NCBI GenBank assembly: GCA_963711465.1
Contig: CAVQEG010000001.1
Location: 682,001 to 746,000 of the forward strand
Length of the DNA stretch: 64,000 nt
Source: CAVQEG01 sp963711465
GTDB lineage: Bacteria; Bacteroidota; Ignavibacteria; OLB7
Direction of reading: 5' to 3'
Of the stretch, positions 17,639 to 26,805 are shown in pieces. The notes under the pieces were generated by a model, which was not told the origin of the DNA, ran no database searches, and was given only the letters and a program-made list of their open reading frames with translations. Position numbers and translations under genes: made by a program. Every line of letters begins with the position of its first letter. The stretch's first letter is position 1.

Positions 17639-18691
17639 ATGCCCCGACAGCTGCTTGCCATAGAGACTTCCTGTGACGAGACCTCCGCGGCAGTGGTCCG
17701 CGACGGGGAGCTCGTATCGCTGGTGATCGCATCACAGCTCGAACACGAGGCGTGGGGTGGCGTCGTTCCCGAGATTGCATCGCGCGCGCACCTGCGCTCG
17801 ATCGCTCCGGTGATCCGCCAGGCACTCGAGCGCGCTTCGATCGAGCCGCGGGCGCTCGATGCCGTCGCGGTTACCACCGAACCGGGCCTGATCGGTTCGC
17901 TGCTCGTCGGCGTCAACACCGCAAAGGGTATGGCCGTAGCACTCGGCGTGCCGCTCATTGCCGTTCACCACATCGAGGCCCATCTGCTGTCGATTCTGCT
18001 GGACGAACCCGACATGCCGTTTCCCTACCTCGGACTGGTCGTCTCCGGCGGTCATACGCTGCTCTACGACGTTGATGCCGTCGGGGAGTACCATCTGCTC
18101 GGAGCAACGCGCGACGACGCTGCGGGGGAAGCGTTCGACAAGGGTGCGAAGCTCCTGGGACTCGGCTATCCCGGCGGTCCCCGCATCGATGCTCTGGCAC
18201 GAACGGGAAATCCGGACAGCCATGCGTTTCCCCGAACGCTGGTGGATTCGAAGACGATGGATTTCAGTTTCAGCGGACTGAAGACGTCGTTGCGATACTT
18301 CCTGCGGGACAACTTTCCGAGCGGCCCGCCCGAAGGACAGGCCCTCGCCGATGTCTGCGCCGCCTACCAGGAAGCGATCGTCGACACGCTTGTGCGCAAA
18401 GCCGTTCGCGCCGCGCGCCGTCTCGGCCGCCAGCACCTCGTCGTCGTCGGTGGCGTGTCGGTGAACTCGCGCCTGCGGCAGCGATTCGCCGAGGAATGCG
18501 AACGTCTCGGCCTTCACTTCCATACGGTCAAGCCGATCTACAGCACGGACAACGCCGCGATGATCGGACTCGTCGGGTGGAAGAAGCTGGAGCGGAACGC
18601 GACCGCACCGCTGAGCGTGCGTGCCCGTGCGTCGATGATTCGTTCCACGTCCGGACGGAAGTCGACCGAGCGCACGGAGGGAGCACAGTGA
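17639..18691 (+). CDS. tsaD: tRNA N6-adenosine threonylcarbamoyltransferase
   Basis: TsaD transfers the threonylcarbamoyl group to adenosine 37 of tRNAs that read ANN codons, working with TsaB, TsaC and TsaE. The 350-residue protein begins with the hallmark LLAIETSCDETSAAVV. The metal-binding HxxxH is His111/His115 in HHIEAHLLS. Nucleotide-binding segments YLGLVVSGGHTLLYD, ATRDDAAGEAFDKGAKLLG and YSTDNAAMIG are all present. It overlaps the next gene by 4 bases. Its partners are not in this window. Confidence 0.96.
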   Translation: MPRQLLAIETSCDETSAAVVRDGELVSLVIASQLEHEAWGGVVPEIASRAHLRSIAPVIRQALERASIEPRALDAVAVTTEPGLIGSLLVGVNTAKGMAVALGVPLIAVHHIEAHLLSILLDEPDMPFPYLGLVVSGGHTLLYDVDAVGEYHLLGATRDDAAGEAFDKGAKLLGLGYPGGPRIDALARTGNPDSHAFPRTLVDSKTMDFSFSGLKTSLRYFLRDNFPSGPPEGQALADVCAAYQEAIVDTLVRKAVRAARRLGRQHLVVVGGVSVNSRLRQRFAEECERLGLHFHTVKPIYSTDNAAMIGLVGWKKLERNATAPLSVRARASMIRSTSGRKSTERTEGAQ

Positions 18692-20058
18692 GCGTGAAGC
18701 GACCACAGGCATCACCGTTTCGCATCGGCCACGTTGCCGAACTGCTTACCGCCGTGCTCGAGCGTGAGACCGCTCCGGCGGATCTGACCATCAGTCGATT
18801 CTTCGCCGAACGGCGCTACCTCGGTTCCCATGATCGCGGGTTCATCGCCGACGCGGTCTACGACGCGCTTCGCGCCTTGCCGCGCTATCGAGCGTTGCTC
18901 GCGCCACCGCCTTTGCAGCCGCCGTCGTCGCCCGAGCAGTCCCGTCGCGGCAGTTCACCGTCCGACGAGCAGTCGCCGTCGATCTCCGCGGAGGCGGCAA
19001 CGGCGGTCGTCGCGATGATGGTCGAAACGCATCGTAACGCGGATGTCGAGGCGACGGCCCGCGGCCTTCAACTCTCACGGGAGACCGTGCGTGCGATCGC
19101 CTCGCGGGTCCGCGAACTTCCCGCGCGTATCGAGGCCCTGGACGAGCCGATGCGCTCGGCGATGCTCCACGCGCTTCCCACATGGTTCGTCGCGCGACTG
19201 CAGCACCAGCTGGGGTTCGAAGAAGCCGGTACCGTATTGGCGTCTCTCAACCATCAGGCGCCGATCGTGCTTCGCGCGAACACATTGCGCGCCGACCGCG
19301 AGGAGCTCATCGAGCGGCTCCGGCGTCGCGGAATCGATGCCGCTGCCGGCCACTGGGCGCCGCAGTCGGTGGTGCTCCGGCGGCGGATGAATGCCAACGC
19401 GATTCCGGAATTCAAACAGGGGTACTTCGAGCTGCAGGACGAGGGAAGCCAGCTTCTCTCGGTCGCGTTAGATCCCTGGCCCACGTGGCGAGTGCTCGAT
19501 GCATGCGCCGGGGCGGGCGGCAAGAGTCTTCATCTGGCGGCGATCATGAAGGGGCGTGGCGAAGTCATTGCTCACGACCTGAACGCACGCCGCCTCGCGA
19601 TGATTCGACCACGGTTGAAGCGTTCCGGAGCGCAGAACATTCGGGTCGTCTCGCATGATGAATTCGTCTCCCGAAGTCCGTCGATCATCGGCGCGTGCGA
19701 TGCGGTGATGATCGATGCTCCGTGTACGGGAACGGGAGTGCTGCGACGTAACCCGGGCGCGCGTCTGTCGCTCGAGGAGGAGATGCTCGAGCGGATCGTC
19801 ATGCAGCAGCGTGAGATCATCGATGACTATGCGCGCTTCGTCAAGCCGGGAGGATTGCTGCTCTACGCGACCTGTTCACTGTTGCGCGAGGAGAACGAGG
19901 ATCAGGTGGAGGCGTTTCTCGGTCGCTCGGGTGAATTCGAACAAATTCCCACGCCCGCTCCGGATGCACTCCAGAGCGTTGATGGGGCGCTGCGAACGTG
20001 GCCTCATCTGCACGGTGCCGACGGATTCTATGGAGCGTTGATGCGTCGGGTGGGTTGA
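18688..20058 (+). CDS. RsmB/NOP-family RNA (cytosine-5) methyltransferase
   Basis: This 456-residue SAM-dependent enzyme methylates cytosine in RNA, most likely 16S rRNA (RsmB-like). I set the start at GTG 18688, which overlaps the tsaD stop (GTGA) and is preceded by GGAGGGA; the longer frame reads back through tsaD. Residues about 1-150 are a degenerate NusB-like region interrupted by a Pro/Ser-rich linker. The Rossmann domain follows, with DACAGAGGKSLHLA, the motif IV Cys346 in MIDAPCTGTGVLRRNP and the catalytic motif VI Cys396 in YATCSLLREEN. Both catalytic cysteines are present, so it should be active. Confidence 0.88.
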   Translation: MSVKRPQASPFRIGHVAELLTAVLERETAPADLTISRFFAERRYLGSHDRGFIADAVYDALRALPRYRALLAPPPLQPPSSPEQSRRGSSPSDEQSPSISAEAATAVVAMMVETHRNADVEATARGLQLSRETVRAIASRVRELPARIEALDEPMRSAMLHALPTWFVARLQHQLGFEEAGTVLASLNHQAPIVLRANTLRADREELIERLRRRGIDAAAGHWAPQSVVLRRRMNANAIPEFKQGYFELQDEGSQLLSVALDPWPTWRVLDACAGAGGKSLHLAAIMKGRGEVIAHDLNARRLAMIRPRLKRSGAQNIRVVSHDEFVSRSPSIIGACDAVMIDAPCTGTGVLRRNPGARLSLEEEMLERIVMQQREIIDDYARFVKPGGLLLYATCSLLREENEDQVEAFLGRSGEFEQIPTPAPDALQSVDGALRTWPHLHGADGFYGALMRRVG

Positions 20059-20063
20059 GCGGG

Positions 20064-20078
20064 GCTTCGTCTCGAAGC
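20064..20078 (+). terminator. Short hairpin after the methyltransferase gene
   Basis: A 6-bp inverted repeat (gcttcg / cgaagc) with a 3-base loop lies just after the stop codon. No T-run follows. A second, widely spaced 10-bp inverted repeat (20082-20091 and 20173-20182) occupies the rest of this convergent gap. Confidence 0.3.
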
Positions 20079-20233
20079 GTTGATCGCGGTGTGTCGGAGA
20101 CGTGGAGAATAGCGAGGGGCCGCAAGCGGGTAGGATCGATCGCAGGCGGCGGAGTCTCCCTGCTCTCCGAATCACCGCGATCGGTTCTCGGGACGCCCAA
20201 TCGAATCAACTCGTCCGACGACGGGACGGGGAG

Positions 20234-21250
20234 TCAGATCTGCTGCAGCAGCTCCCGTGCACTCGGCACCATGGGAGAGTTGGGATTCGCGTTGATGAAC
20301 TGCCACAGGGTCTTCTTCGCGCGTGACGTCTGGCCCATCTGCGAGAGCACGCGGGCATAGGCGACGACCGACCGATGGGCGAGTTCGCTGGAGCCGCGCG
20401 ACAGCGTGCGATACTCACTGGCCGCGGCCTGAAGTTCGCCCGTGCGTTCCAATGACAGGGCGTAGTAGAAGTCGGCTTCGTCGGTTCGGTCGACCGAGCT
20501 CACGCCGGAGAATTTCTCCACGGCCTCGGCATACCGGCCGGCTCGCGCAGCCACCATTCCTTCCACCATTCGACGGTCTGACAGTCGCGTGAGTCCCTGT
20601 TCCTCGGCCTTGGTACGGGGACGCTGGGTCACCGAGGGCCGGACCGATCTGGTGCTGCGTCGCGTGGCGTGCGCGCGGTGCCGGCTGGGCGGGTGGTAGC
20701 CGGGTGCGGTGCGCAGTTCGGCGGGGCGCAGTCCGTTGAACACGAGCGCGGGATTCGCGATTGCCGCCGGGGACAATGCCATGGCGGCGGTGTCGACGCT
20801 TGGTTGGGCAGGACCGGTGACGATCTGCTTCCGCGGAGGCGTATGGACAACGGTGTCGGGGTAGGCGGTGTCGGCAATCCGGAAGAACTCTTCGCTCGTA
20901 TCGGCAGACGATGACGGCTGCAGTGCGGAATCGAGCGGTTGTTCGCCGTTCCGTGACTCCGCGAGCAGCTGCTGGTATTCGGCGCGGAGGATCGGAATGC
21001 TGTCAGGCGGTGCGGTCTTCATCTGTGCGTCGAGTCGACCGAGTCGTTCACCGATGGTGGGACCGGTGGTGACCGGTTCGGGGGCGGAGGCGACGGCCGT
21101 CGTATCGACGGTTGTCTCTTCCACGGCGGGTTGATTGCTCGCGCAGCCGCCGAGCATCATCGCGATCAGGCCGGGGACGATCCACCGTGGGACGGTGACG
21201 ACGCGAGCGGCCGAGCGATGAAAGCAATGGCGAGCGGTGTGCATGAGCAT
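20234..21250 (-). CDS. Lipoprotein with C-terminal tetratricopeptide-like helices
   Basis: This envelope lipoprotein has a signal peptide ending in the lipobox LGGC (IAMMLGGCASN). After the cysteine comes a long linker rich in Thr, Pro, Ser and Ala (about 170 residues), then a basic stretch, then TPR-like helices (RYAEAVEKFSGV, DEADFYYALSLERTGELQAAASEYRTL, SRAKKTLWQFINANPNSPM). The end resembles YbgF/BamD-type TPR proteins. The start is uncertain; I chose ATG 21250, with 21244 as an alternative. A promoter-like TATATTTG at 21310 favours a start in this region over the longer frame. The TPR end suggests a scaffolding role in the envelope. Confidence 0.72.
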   Translation of the reverse strand: MLMHTARHCFHRSAARVVTVPRWIVPGLIAMMLGGCASNQPAVEETTVDTTAVASAPEPVTTGPTIGERLGRLDAQMKTAPPDSIPILRAEYQQLLAESRNGEQPLDSALQPSSSADTSEEFFRIADTAYPDTVVHTPPRKQIVTGPAQPSVDTAAMALSPAAIANPALVFNGLRPAELRTAPGYHPPSRHRAHATRRSTRSVRPSVTQRPRTKAEEQGLTRLSDRRMVEGMVAARAGRYAEAVEKFSGVSSVDRTDEADFYYALSLERTGELQAAASEYRTLSRGSSELAHRSVVAYARVLSQMGQTSRAKKTLWQFINANPNSPMVPSARELLQQI

Positions 21251-21309
21251 GTGGATCGGCGTGTTCAACGGGGCGCGCGGAAGCGCGATCGGCGGCGTGG
21301 AGCGATCGG

Positions 21310-21317
21310 CAAATATA
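21310..21317 (-). promoter_or_regulatory. Promoter of the TPR lipoprotein gene
   Basis: TATATTTG on the minus strand matches the -7 consensus TAnnTTTG. TTTC lies 21 bases upstream of it in the -33 position. It sits directly after the clpB stop, about 60 bases before the lipoprotein start. Confidence 0.55.
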
Positions 21318-21373
21318 CACGCGAGCCGCCATACGGCGGAAATCGGCGACACTGCGGCAGCGTCCGCCGTGGG

Positions 21374-22696
21374 CTACACTCCGGCGGCCTTCAGTTCCCG
21401 CCGCAACGCCTCGCGTTCGATCTCGAGCTGGCGGATGCGCCGCTCGATCGCATCGAGTTCTTCCGGCATCGAATCGATTTCAATGCGCAGGCGGGAGGCT
21501 GCTTCGTCGACGAGATCGATCGCCTTGTCGGGAAGAAACCGGTCGGCGATATAGCGATCCGACAGCTGTGCGGCCGCGACGATCGCCGGGTCGGTGATGC
21601 GCACACCATGGTGGACTTCGTACCGCTCCTTCAGTCCGCGCAGGATCGAGATCGTATCCTCGACGCTCGGCTCGGGAACGAGCACCGGCTGGAAGCGACG
21701 TTCCAGTGCGGCATCCGACTCGATGTACTTGCGGTATTCGTCCAGCGTCGTCGCGCCAATGGTGCGAAGCTCGCCGCGTGCCAGCGCCGGCTTGAGAATA
21801 TTGGCGGCATCGACCGAACCCTGTGCCGCGCCCGCTCCGACGAGTGTGTGAAGTTCGTCGATGAACAGAATGATCTCTCCGTTCGAGTCGGCCACCTCCT
21901 GCACGATTGCCTTCATGCGCTCCTCGAACTGTCCGCGGAAGCTGGTGCCAGCGACCAGGGCGCCCATGTCGAGGGCCACGATCTGCCGCGTGGCGAGCGC
22001 CTCCGGCACGTCGCCTTCGACGATTCGCGCTGCGATGCCCTCGGCAATGGCGGTCTTGCCGACACCAGGTTCACCGATGAGCACCGGATTGTTCTTGGTC
22101 CGTCGCATCAGCACCTGCATCACCCGTCGAATTTCATCTTCACGTCCGATCACCGGATCGAGCTTTCCGCGCCGCGCCAGGTCGTTGAGGTTGCGACCGT
22201 AGCGCTGCAGCGCCTGGTACTTGTCCTCCGGATTCTGATCGGTTACCGACCTGGAGCCGCGCACGTCCTTCAGCGCCGCCAGTACCGCGTCGCGCGTGAC
22301 GCCCTGATCGCGCAGCAGCGCCCCGGACGGCGTACCGGCATCGTCGGCCATCACCAGCAGCAGATGTTCGGTCGAGACATATTCATCACCCATCGCTGTT
22401 GCCTCGGTGAGCGCCTTCTCGAGCAGCTGTCCCATGGACTGCGACATGTACTGATTGCCCATGCCGGCACCGGAAACCTTTGGCAGCGCCTCGATCGATT
22501 CGTTCACCTTCACCTTCAGGTAGTTGACGTTCGCGCCGATTTTCATGAGCATCGGCGGAACGATTCCGGCGGAATCCTGCAGCAGTGCGGCCAGCACGTG
22601 AACGGGCTCGATGTACTGGTTGGAGTAGCTGGTCGCGATTTCACCGGCCGTCTGCAGCGCTTCCTGCGATTTGAGGGTCAGCTTCTGAAAGTTCAT
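21374..22696 (-). CDS. ClpB-like disaggregase, truncated after the first ATPase domain
   Basis: Residues 1-145 are the Clp N-terminal domain (MNFQKLTLKSQEAL..., then VSTEHLLLVM). Residues 160-400 are the first AAA+ domain, with Walker A GEPGVGKT at 208-215, Walker B with Asp280-Glu281, and the GATTLDEYR and ALERRFQPV segments. The reading frame stops at residue 440, exactly where the coiled-coil M-domain should start (IEREALRRELKAAGV). Full ClpB has about 860 residues. The second ATPase domain is absent downstream in every frame, and a new promoter and gene follow at once. The start has a good site (GAAGGA). It may be a stable short form, a remnant, or an assembly break. By itself it should not act as a normal disaggregase. 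Confidence 0.85.
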   Translation of the reverse strand: MNFQKLTLKSQEALQTAGEIATSYSNQYIEPVHVLAALLQDSAGIVPPMLMKIGANVNYLKVKVNESIEALPKVSGAGMGNQYMSQSMGQLLEKALTEATAMGDEYVSTEHLLLVMADDAGTPSGALLRDQGVTRDAVLAALKDVRGSRSVTDQNPEDKYQALQRYGRNLNDLARRGKLDPVIGREDEIRRVMQVLMRRTKNNPVLIGEPGVGKTAIAEGIAARIVEGDVPEALATRQIVALDMGALVAGTSFRGQFEERMKAIVQEVADSNGEIILFIDELHTLVGAGAAQGSVDAANILKPALARGELRTIGATTLDEYRKYIESDAALERRFQPVLVPEPSVEDTISILRGLKERYEVHHGVRITDPAIVAAAQLSDRYIADRFLPDKAIDLVDEAASRLRIEIDSMPEELDAIERRIRQLEIEREALRRELKAAGV

Positions 22697-22732
22697 GGTC
22701 CTTCGTGCCTGGTTGCTGGTGTTGACGGGAGT

Positions 22733-24979
22733 CTATCCTCTTGGCAGTACGAGTTCGAATCGCGTGCCGACGCCGACGCTGCTGGTGACCTCGACGCTGC
22801 CGCCGTGGCCCTCGATGACGCGCTTGACGATCATCGTTCCGATTCCCGATCCGCCTTCGCGTTCAGTATAGAACGGCTGGAAAATTCGGGAGAGCGTTTC
22901 CGGCGGCATGCCGATGCCGTTGTCGGAGATGAGAATCGCGATATGTTCGCCGCGACTCTCCAGCCGCAGGTCGATGCGACCGTCGTCCCGCGTGCCGATG
23001 GCGTGGCGCGCGTTGTCGAGGACATTGCGGACGGCGACGATCAGTTGCTGTACGTCGACATCGGCGCGAAAATCCTCACCACTCACCTCAAGTGACATCT
23101 CGATGTTCTTCGGCAGATAGTCGAGGTACTCATGCGCCATCGAGGAGATGAGCACTCCCAGGTCGGCGGACGTCCGGTGGAGCGTTTCGGCGCGGGCGAC
23201 GGTCAGCAGATCCTCGACGATCTCACGCAGTCGCTCCGACTGACGGAGAATCCGGTCGGTCGCCCGCGTGTACTCCGGATCGTGTCCGTTGGTTCCGAGT
23301 CGGTCCCGCAGCATTTCCGCGGTAAGTCGCACCGTTCCGAGTGGCGTCTTCATCTCGTGCGCGATGTGGTGCGCCACCGACGCCCAGTTGACGATCCGTT
23401 CGGTCTCGATCCGTTCGGTCACATCGTCGACGATGAGCAGGTAGCCGGTGGTGGCGTACTGACCGAACATCGGTCGACCGTGGAAGGAGAGGGAGCGAAT
23501 CGTCCCGTCGACCTCACGCTCGACCTTCGTTTCGAATGCGCGTCCTTCAGAGAACAGAGCGCGGAGTCCGGTGCGGACCGGAGCGAGTTCCGGGTCGGAG
23601 AGATACTCGCTGATGTGTCGACGCAGCGGAATGTAGGGCGCGATGTCGAGCATCGATCGTGCCGACGCATTGACGTGCCGCAGCCGCTGCGAGCGACTCA
23701 TCACCAGCACACCACTCGATCCTCGCGCACGAAAGAGGTTGTTGTAGATCTGCAGGATGAATCGGTTGTGCCGCAGGGCCAGGGCGATCACGGCCAGCAG
23801 CAGCAGGGCCAGTGCTCCGACGGCGACCGACTCCAGGTTGCGATTCCACCACGACGGTTCGCTGACATCGACCCGCAGGAACGTCGAGCCATCGGGACGC
23901 GCCGCGATCACCGTCGAATCGTTCGCGACGATCATTCGCATGGGCGCCAGAGAGCCGGCGATCGCAGCCGAGCCGATCGGTTGGAATCGACCCCCGTAGA
24001 GGACAAGCGAGTCACCACCGGCCAGGGCCAGGAATCCGCCCGCCGCCGCAACCGACGATATCTGCGCTCCCAGCGGATAGGCAAGCGATCGTCGAACCCC
24101 TTCATCGGCGACGTCGACGACTTCCGGTCCCGGATACCCCGTGAACACCGCGAGCGTCCGCCCGGCGACGCTCACCAGCGCTGCCGGCGGCGATGCGAGG
24201 CGATGCGAGTCGACGATCACGTGATCGGAGAGGTCGACTCGCACGAGCATCGATGGATCGCTCGTCGCCACGATGAGTTCGTCGTGCGAATTCACCGTGG
24301 CGCGCCGCATTGCGACGATCCGGCGCGCGGAAAGGCGAAGCCGCGCGGTAACGGCGCCGGAGGTGGCGTCGAGCCAGAGCAGGTCGGTTCCATCGGCGAC
24401 GGCCGTGGCGACGATCCAGCCGCCATCGACGCTCACAGCCTCCTGTATCTCACCGCCGAGGCGATACCGTTCGCTCCCATCGCTTGCGACGACGACGAAC
24501 ATCGAGTCGCCGGCCAGCGCAATCTCGGTCGCGCCGGGCCGGGTGATCGGTCCCACCCTGACGATTCGACGCATTCCCGGAACCGTCGACTCCCACACGG
24601 GAGCGATGTCGAGCACCGATGCCGAATCGAGATCGAGGCGGTAGAGGGCGTTCGTCCGACCGCGCGCGGCGAGCAGCCAGGCATGGGAGTGGAATTCGGT
24701 GGGAACGTGAAGGTCAATCCGCTGCAGCGGTCGATAGCTCTGCGTTGCGATCACCTGCATCGAGGTGTCGAATCGCCGAAGGACGGTGATGCGGCCGTCC
24801 TGCTCGACGCCCAGCCAACCGCCGGGCATCCGTACCAGTTCCGTCCCCGGAATGCTGCCGTCCGCCACGGGCACTACACCGGCCCGGGCAGCCCGGCAGA
24901 GCACGAGCAGCACGAGCAGGCACCCTGCGGCGAGACGCTGCGTGCGCTGGAAGCTGCGGGTGTGGCCGTGATCCGACAT
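22733..24979 (-). CDS. Orphan sensor histidine kinase with large extracytoplasmic sensor
   Basis: This 748-residue membrane kinase has a signal peptide (LAAGCLLVLLVLCRAARA), then about 350 residues of repeated beta-strand units (beta-propeller-like, each with a V/A-hydrophobic strand and short turns), one membrane helix (AVGALALLLLAVIALAL) and a PAS domain. The catalytic core follows, with the H-box His541 in AHHIAHEMKTPLG, the N-box RNVLDNARHAI, and the G boxes DNGIGMPP and GGSGIG. ATG 24979 was chosen because it places the signal peptide at the start; the open frame runs 23 codons further. No response regulator is adjacent, so its partner is unknown. It lies between clpB and ispF on the same strand. 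Confidence 0.85.
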   Translation of the reverse strand: MSDHGHTRSFQRTQRLAAGCLLVLLVLCRAARAGVVPVADGSIPGTELVRMPGGWLGVEQDGRITVLRRFDTSMQVIATQSYRPLQRIDLHVPTEFHSHAWLLAARGRTNALYRLDLDSASVLDIAPVWESTVPGMRRIVRVGPITRPGATEIALAGDSMFVVVASDGSERYRLGGEIQEAVSVDGGWIVATAVADGTDLLWLDATSGAVTARLRLSARRIVAMRRATVNSHDELIVATSDPSMLVRVDLSDHVIVDSHRLASPPAALVSVAGRTLAVFTGYPGPEVVDVADEGVRRSLAYPLGAQISSVAAAGGFLALAGGDSLVLYGGRFQPIGSAAIAGSLAPMRMIVANDSTVIAARPDGSTFLRVDVSEPSWWNRNLESVAVGALALLLLAVIALALRHNRFILQIYNNLFRARGSSGVLVMSRSQRLRHVNASARSMLDIAPYIPLRRHISEYLSDPELAPVRTGLRALFSEGRAFETKVEREVDGTIRSLSFHGRPMFGQYATTGYLLIVDDVTERIETERIVNWASVAHHIAHEMKTPLGTVRLTAEMLRDRLGTNGHDPEYTRATDRILRQSERLREIVEDLLTVARAETLHRTSADLGVLISSMAHEYLDYLPKNIEMSLEVSGEDFRADVDVQQLIVAVRNVLDNARHAIGTRDDGRIDLRLESRGEHIAILISDNGIGMPPETLSRIFQPFYTEREGGSGIGTMIVKRVIEGHGGSVEVTSSVGVGTRFELVLPRG

Positions 24980-25078
24980 AGCAGTGCGATGAATCTGGCA
25001 GACAGGCAGGCAGCGTAGGGATGCTGTCGATTGAAAGGGGAGTGCCAACCCGCTCGAGGAGCCTCGGACCCCGCGGTT

Positions 25079-25555
25079 CTAGAGCGGCGCGACGGTGGCC
25101 ACAGCGTACGCCGCGATGCCCTCGGCGGCACCCAGCGGCCCGAGCCCCTCGTGTGTCGTCGCCTTGACTGATACCCGATCGGGGGAGACGCCCATTGCCG
25201 CGGCAAGGGTTGCGCGCATACGATCGCGGTACGGTCCGATCTTCGGGCGCTCGAGGATCAGCATGCAGTCGACGTTGTTTACACTAAAGCCCTCGGCAGC
25301 GAGAAGTTCGGTGACGTGTCGAAGAAGATCGATTGAATTTGCGTCCCGATACGTGGGATCGGTGTCGGGAAAATGGTGGCCGATGTCGCCGAGCGCAAGC
25401 GCTCCAAGCAGGGCGTCGCAGATGGCGTGGACGAGGACGTCTCCGTCGGAGTGGGCGACGGCGCCATGCTCGGCGTCCTCGATGTCGATGCCGCCGAGCC
25501 GCAGCGGAAGACCGGGCTCGAGGCGATGAATGTCGAATCCGATGCCGCTGCGCAT
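25079..25555 (-). CDS. ispF: 2-C-methyl-D-erythritol 2,4-cyclodiphosphate synthase
   Basis: IspF makes the cyclic diphosphate intermediate of the non-mevalonate isoprenoid pathway. The 158-residue protein is the standard length. Metal ligands are Asp8 and His10 in GFDIHRL and a His in VHAICDALLGA. The family segments HSDGDVLVHA, GDIGHHFPDTDP and KATTHEGLGPLG are intact. It overlaps the stop codon of the upstream porin gene (TGATG), so the two are translationally coupled although functionally unrelated. Confidence 0.96.
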   Translation of the reverse strand: MRSGIGFDIHRLEPGLPLRLGGIDIEDAEHGAVAHSDGDVLVHAICDALLGALALGDIGHHFPDTDPTYRDANSIDLLRHVTELLAAEGFSVNNVDCMLILERPKIGPYRDRMRATLAAAMGVSPDRVSVKATTHEGLGPLGAAEGIAAYAVATVAPL

Positions 25556-26805
25556 CAGTCGTTGTCCCGGCGCTGGAACCAGAGTTCGCTGACCGAGAGC
25601 TGGATGTAGAGCTTGCCGAACAGCTCGCGGGTCAGGCCGGTGTCGGTCGTTCCGCGCATGCCCACTTCGGCGGCGAGGTCAAGGAAGCTGCCGACGTTCA
25701 GTCCGGTCGTACGGGTCAGGGGAATTCCGACGCCGACGGTGCCTGCCCACTCCGTGATCTGATTGCTTCCGATCTGGTAGTAGGTGTCGTCGTAGTACCC
25801 GCCGAGCCGGAGTATCCATCGGGAGACGCCACTGGCTCCGGGCGAGAGGTCGGCAAGCCGATCGACGCCCGCGGCGATTCGCGTCGACGCGGCGGCGGTG
25901 GAGAACACATCGCCGCTCCAGTTCTGCAGTACGGCCTCGCCACCGAACTGAAATTCACCCGACCTGTAGGCCGCACCGACGCTGATGCGCGGCGGAAGCG
26001 TGACGGTGCCCGACGTGGTCGCGTTGGTGTCGCTGACGATCCCGAGCAGTGTCGAGTAGGAGCGCATCCGGACATTATCGAGCGAGAGGTCGGCGCCGCC
26101 TTCGAAATTCGCCCCGATCCGCAGGTGGTCGATCGGCTCCAGGAGCGCGCCCACGCGCCATCCCCACGCGCCGTAGCGTTCGTCTGTCGTGTAGGTCGCC
26201 GGGTTGAGCGAGCCATCGGCGAAGGTCACATCAGACTGTCGCTCGATCGTCCCGATGTAGCGGATCGCCGCGGCGCCCACTGTCACGCGATCGATCGGCC
26301 GGAACGAGGTGCCGAGCACCGCCTGGGAGATGCCGCCGGAACCGGAGAAGTCGAGCGTTGCGTCGGCAGTGCCGCCGGAGTCGAGCTGCACCTGTTGATT
26401 GCGGCGAACGCTGTAGTTGACCGTCGAATACGGCTGCAGCACGAGTCCGACCGTTCCGCCGAGCTTCTCCGACCAGGGGAAGGCGGCGGCGAAATTGCGC
26501 AGACTCGTGTTGTTCTGGTAGAACGAGCTTGTGGCGTCGCTGACCTTGTACTGTTCGAAGACGAGATCGGCCTGCACGGTCACGCTGTTGAGGTCGCTCC
26601 AGCCGGCGGGATTGACGGTGTTGACGTCGGAGCCGACCATTGCGGTTTCCAGTCCTCCATGTCCCATAGCCGCTGCCGACCACGTCGGCTGCAGATCGCC
26701 GATGTTGAAGATCGAGTAGGTGCTGCCGCCGTTGGTCTGTGCCGCGGCGGGAAGTGCCGAGGCAACCAACAGCAGCGCGATCAGTCGGCGGAGGTTACTT
26801 CGCAT
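25555..26805 (-). CDS. FadL/OMPP1-like outer membrane porin
   Basis: This 416-residue protein has a signal peptide cut after PAAAQ and then alternating amphipathic strands typical of an outer membrane beta-barrel. The N-terminal segment with YSIFNIGDLQPTWSAAAMGHGGLETAMVGS and NPAGWSDLN is the pattern of the FadL-like porins of Bacteroidota and Ignavibacteriota, which admit hydrophobic substrates. Its start overlaps the end of the preceding lipoprotein gene by 11 bases, suggesting that the two products act together. I see no hatch or plug motif that would fix a substrate. PorV-like T9SS function is possible but not supported by specific motifs. Confidence 0.78.
   Translation of the reverse strand: MRSNLRRLIALLLVASALPAAAQTNGGSTYSIFNIGDLQPTWSAAAMGHGGLETAMVGSDVNTVNPAGWSDLNSVTVQADLVFEQYKVSDATSSFYQNNTSLRNFAAAFPWSEKLGGTVGLVLQPYSTVNYSVRRNQQVQLDSGGTADATLDFSGSGGISQAVLGTSFRPIDRVTVGAAAIRYIGTIERQSDVTFADGSLNPATYTTDERYGAWGWRVGALLEPIDHLRIGANFEGGADLSLDNVRMRSYSTLLGIVSDTNATTSGTVTLPPRISVGAAYRSGEFQFGGEAVLQNWSGDVFSTAAASTRIAAGVDRLADLSPGASGVSRWILRLGGYYDDTYYQIGSNQITEWAGTVGVGIPLTRTTGLNVGSFLDLAAEVGMRGTTDTGLTRELFGKLYIQLSVSELWFQRRDND

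Noticed and set aside
21131..23095. 654-codon plus-strand frame opposite clpB
   Set aside because: It is antisense to a clear ClpB domain and has no recognisable domain; long antisense frames are usual in GC-rich genes.
23132..25018. 628-codon plus-strand frame opposite the histidine kinase
   Set aside because: Shadow of the kinase gene; it lacks a start signal and a recognisable domain.
25555..26805. Calling the FadL-like porin a PorV component of T9SS
   Set aside because: The N-terminal motif fits the general FadL/OMPP1 family; nothing in the sequence points specifically to PorV.
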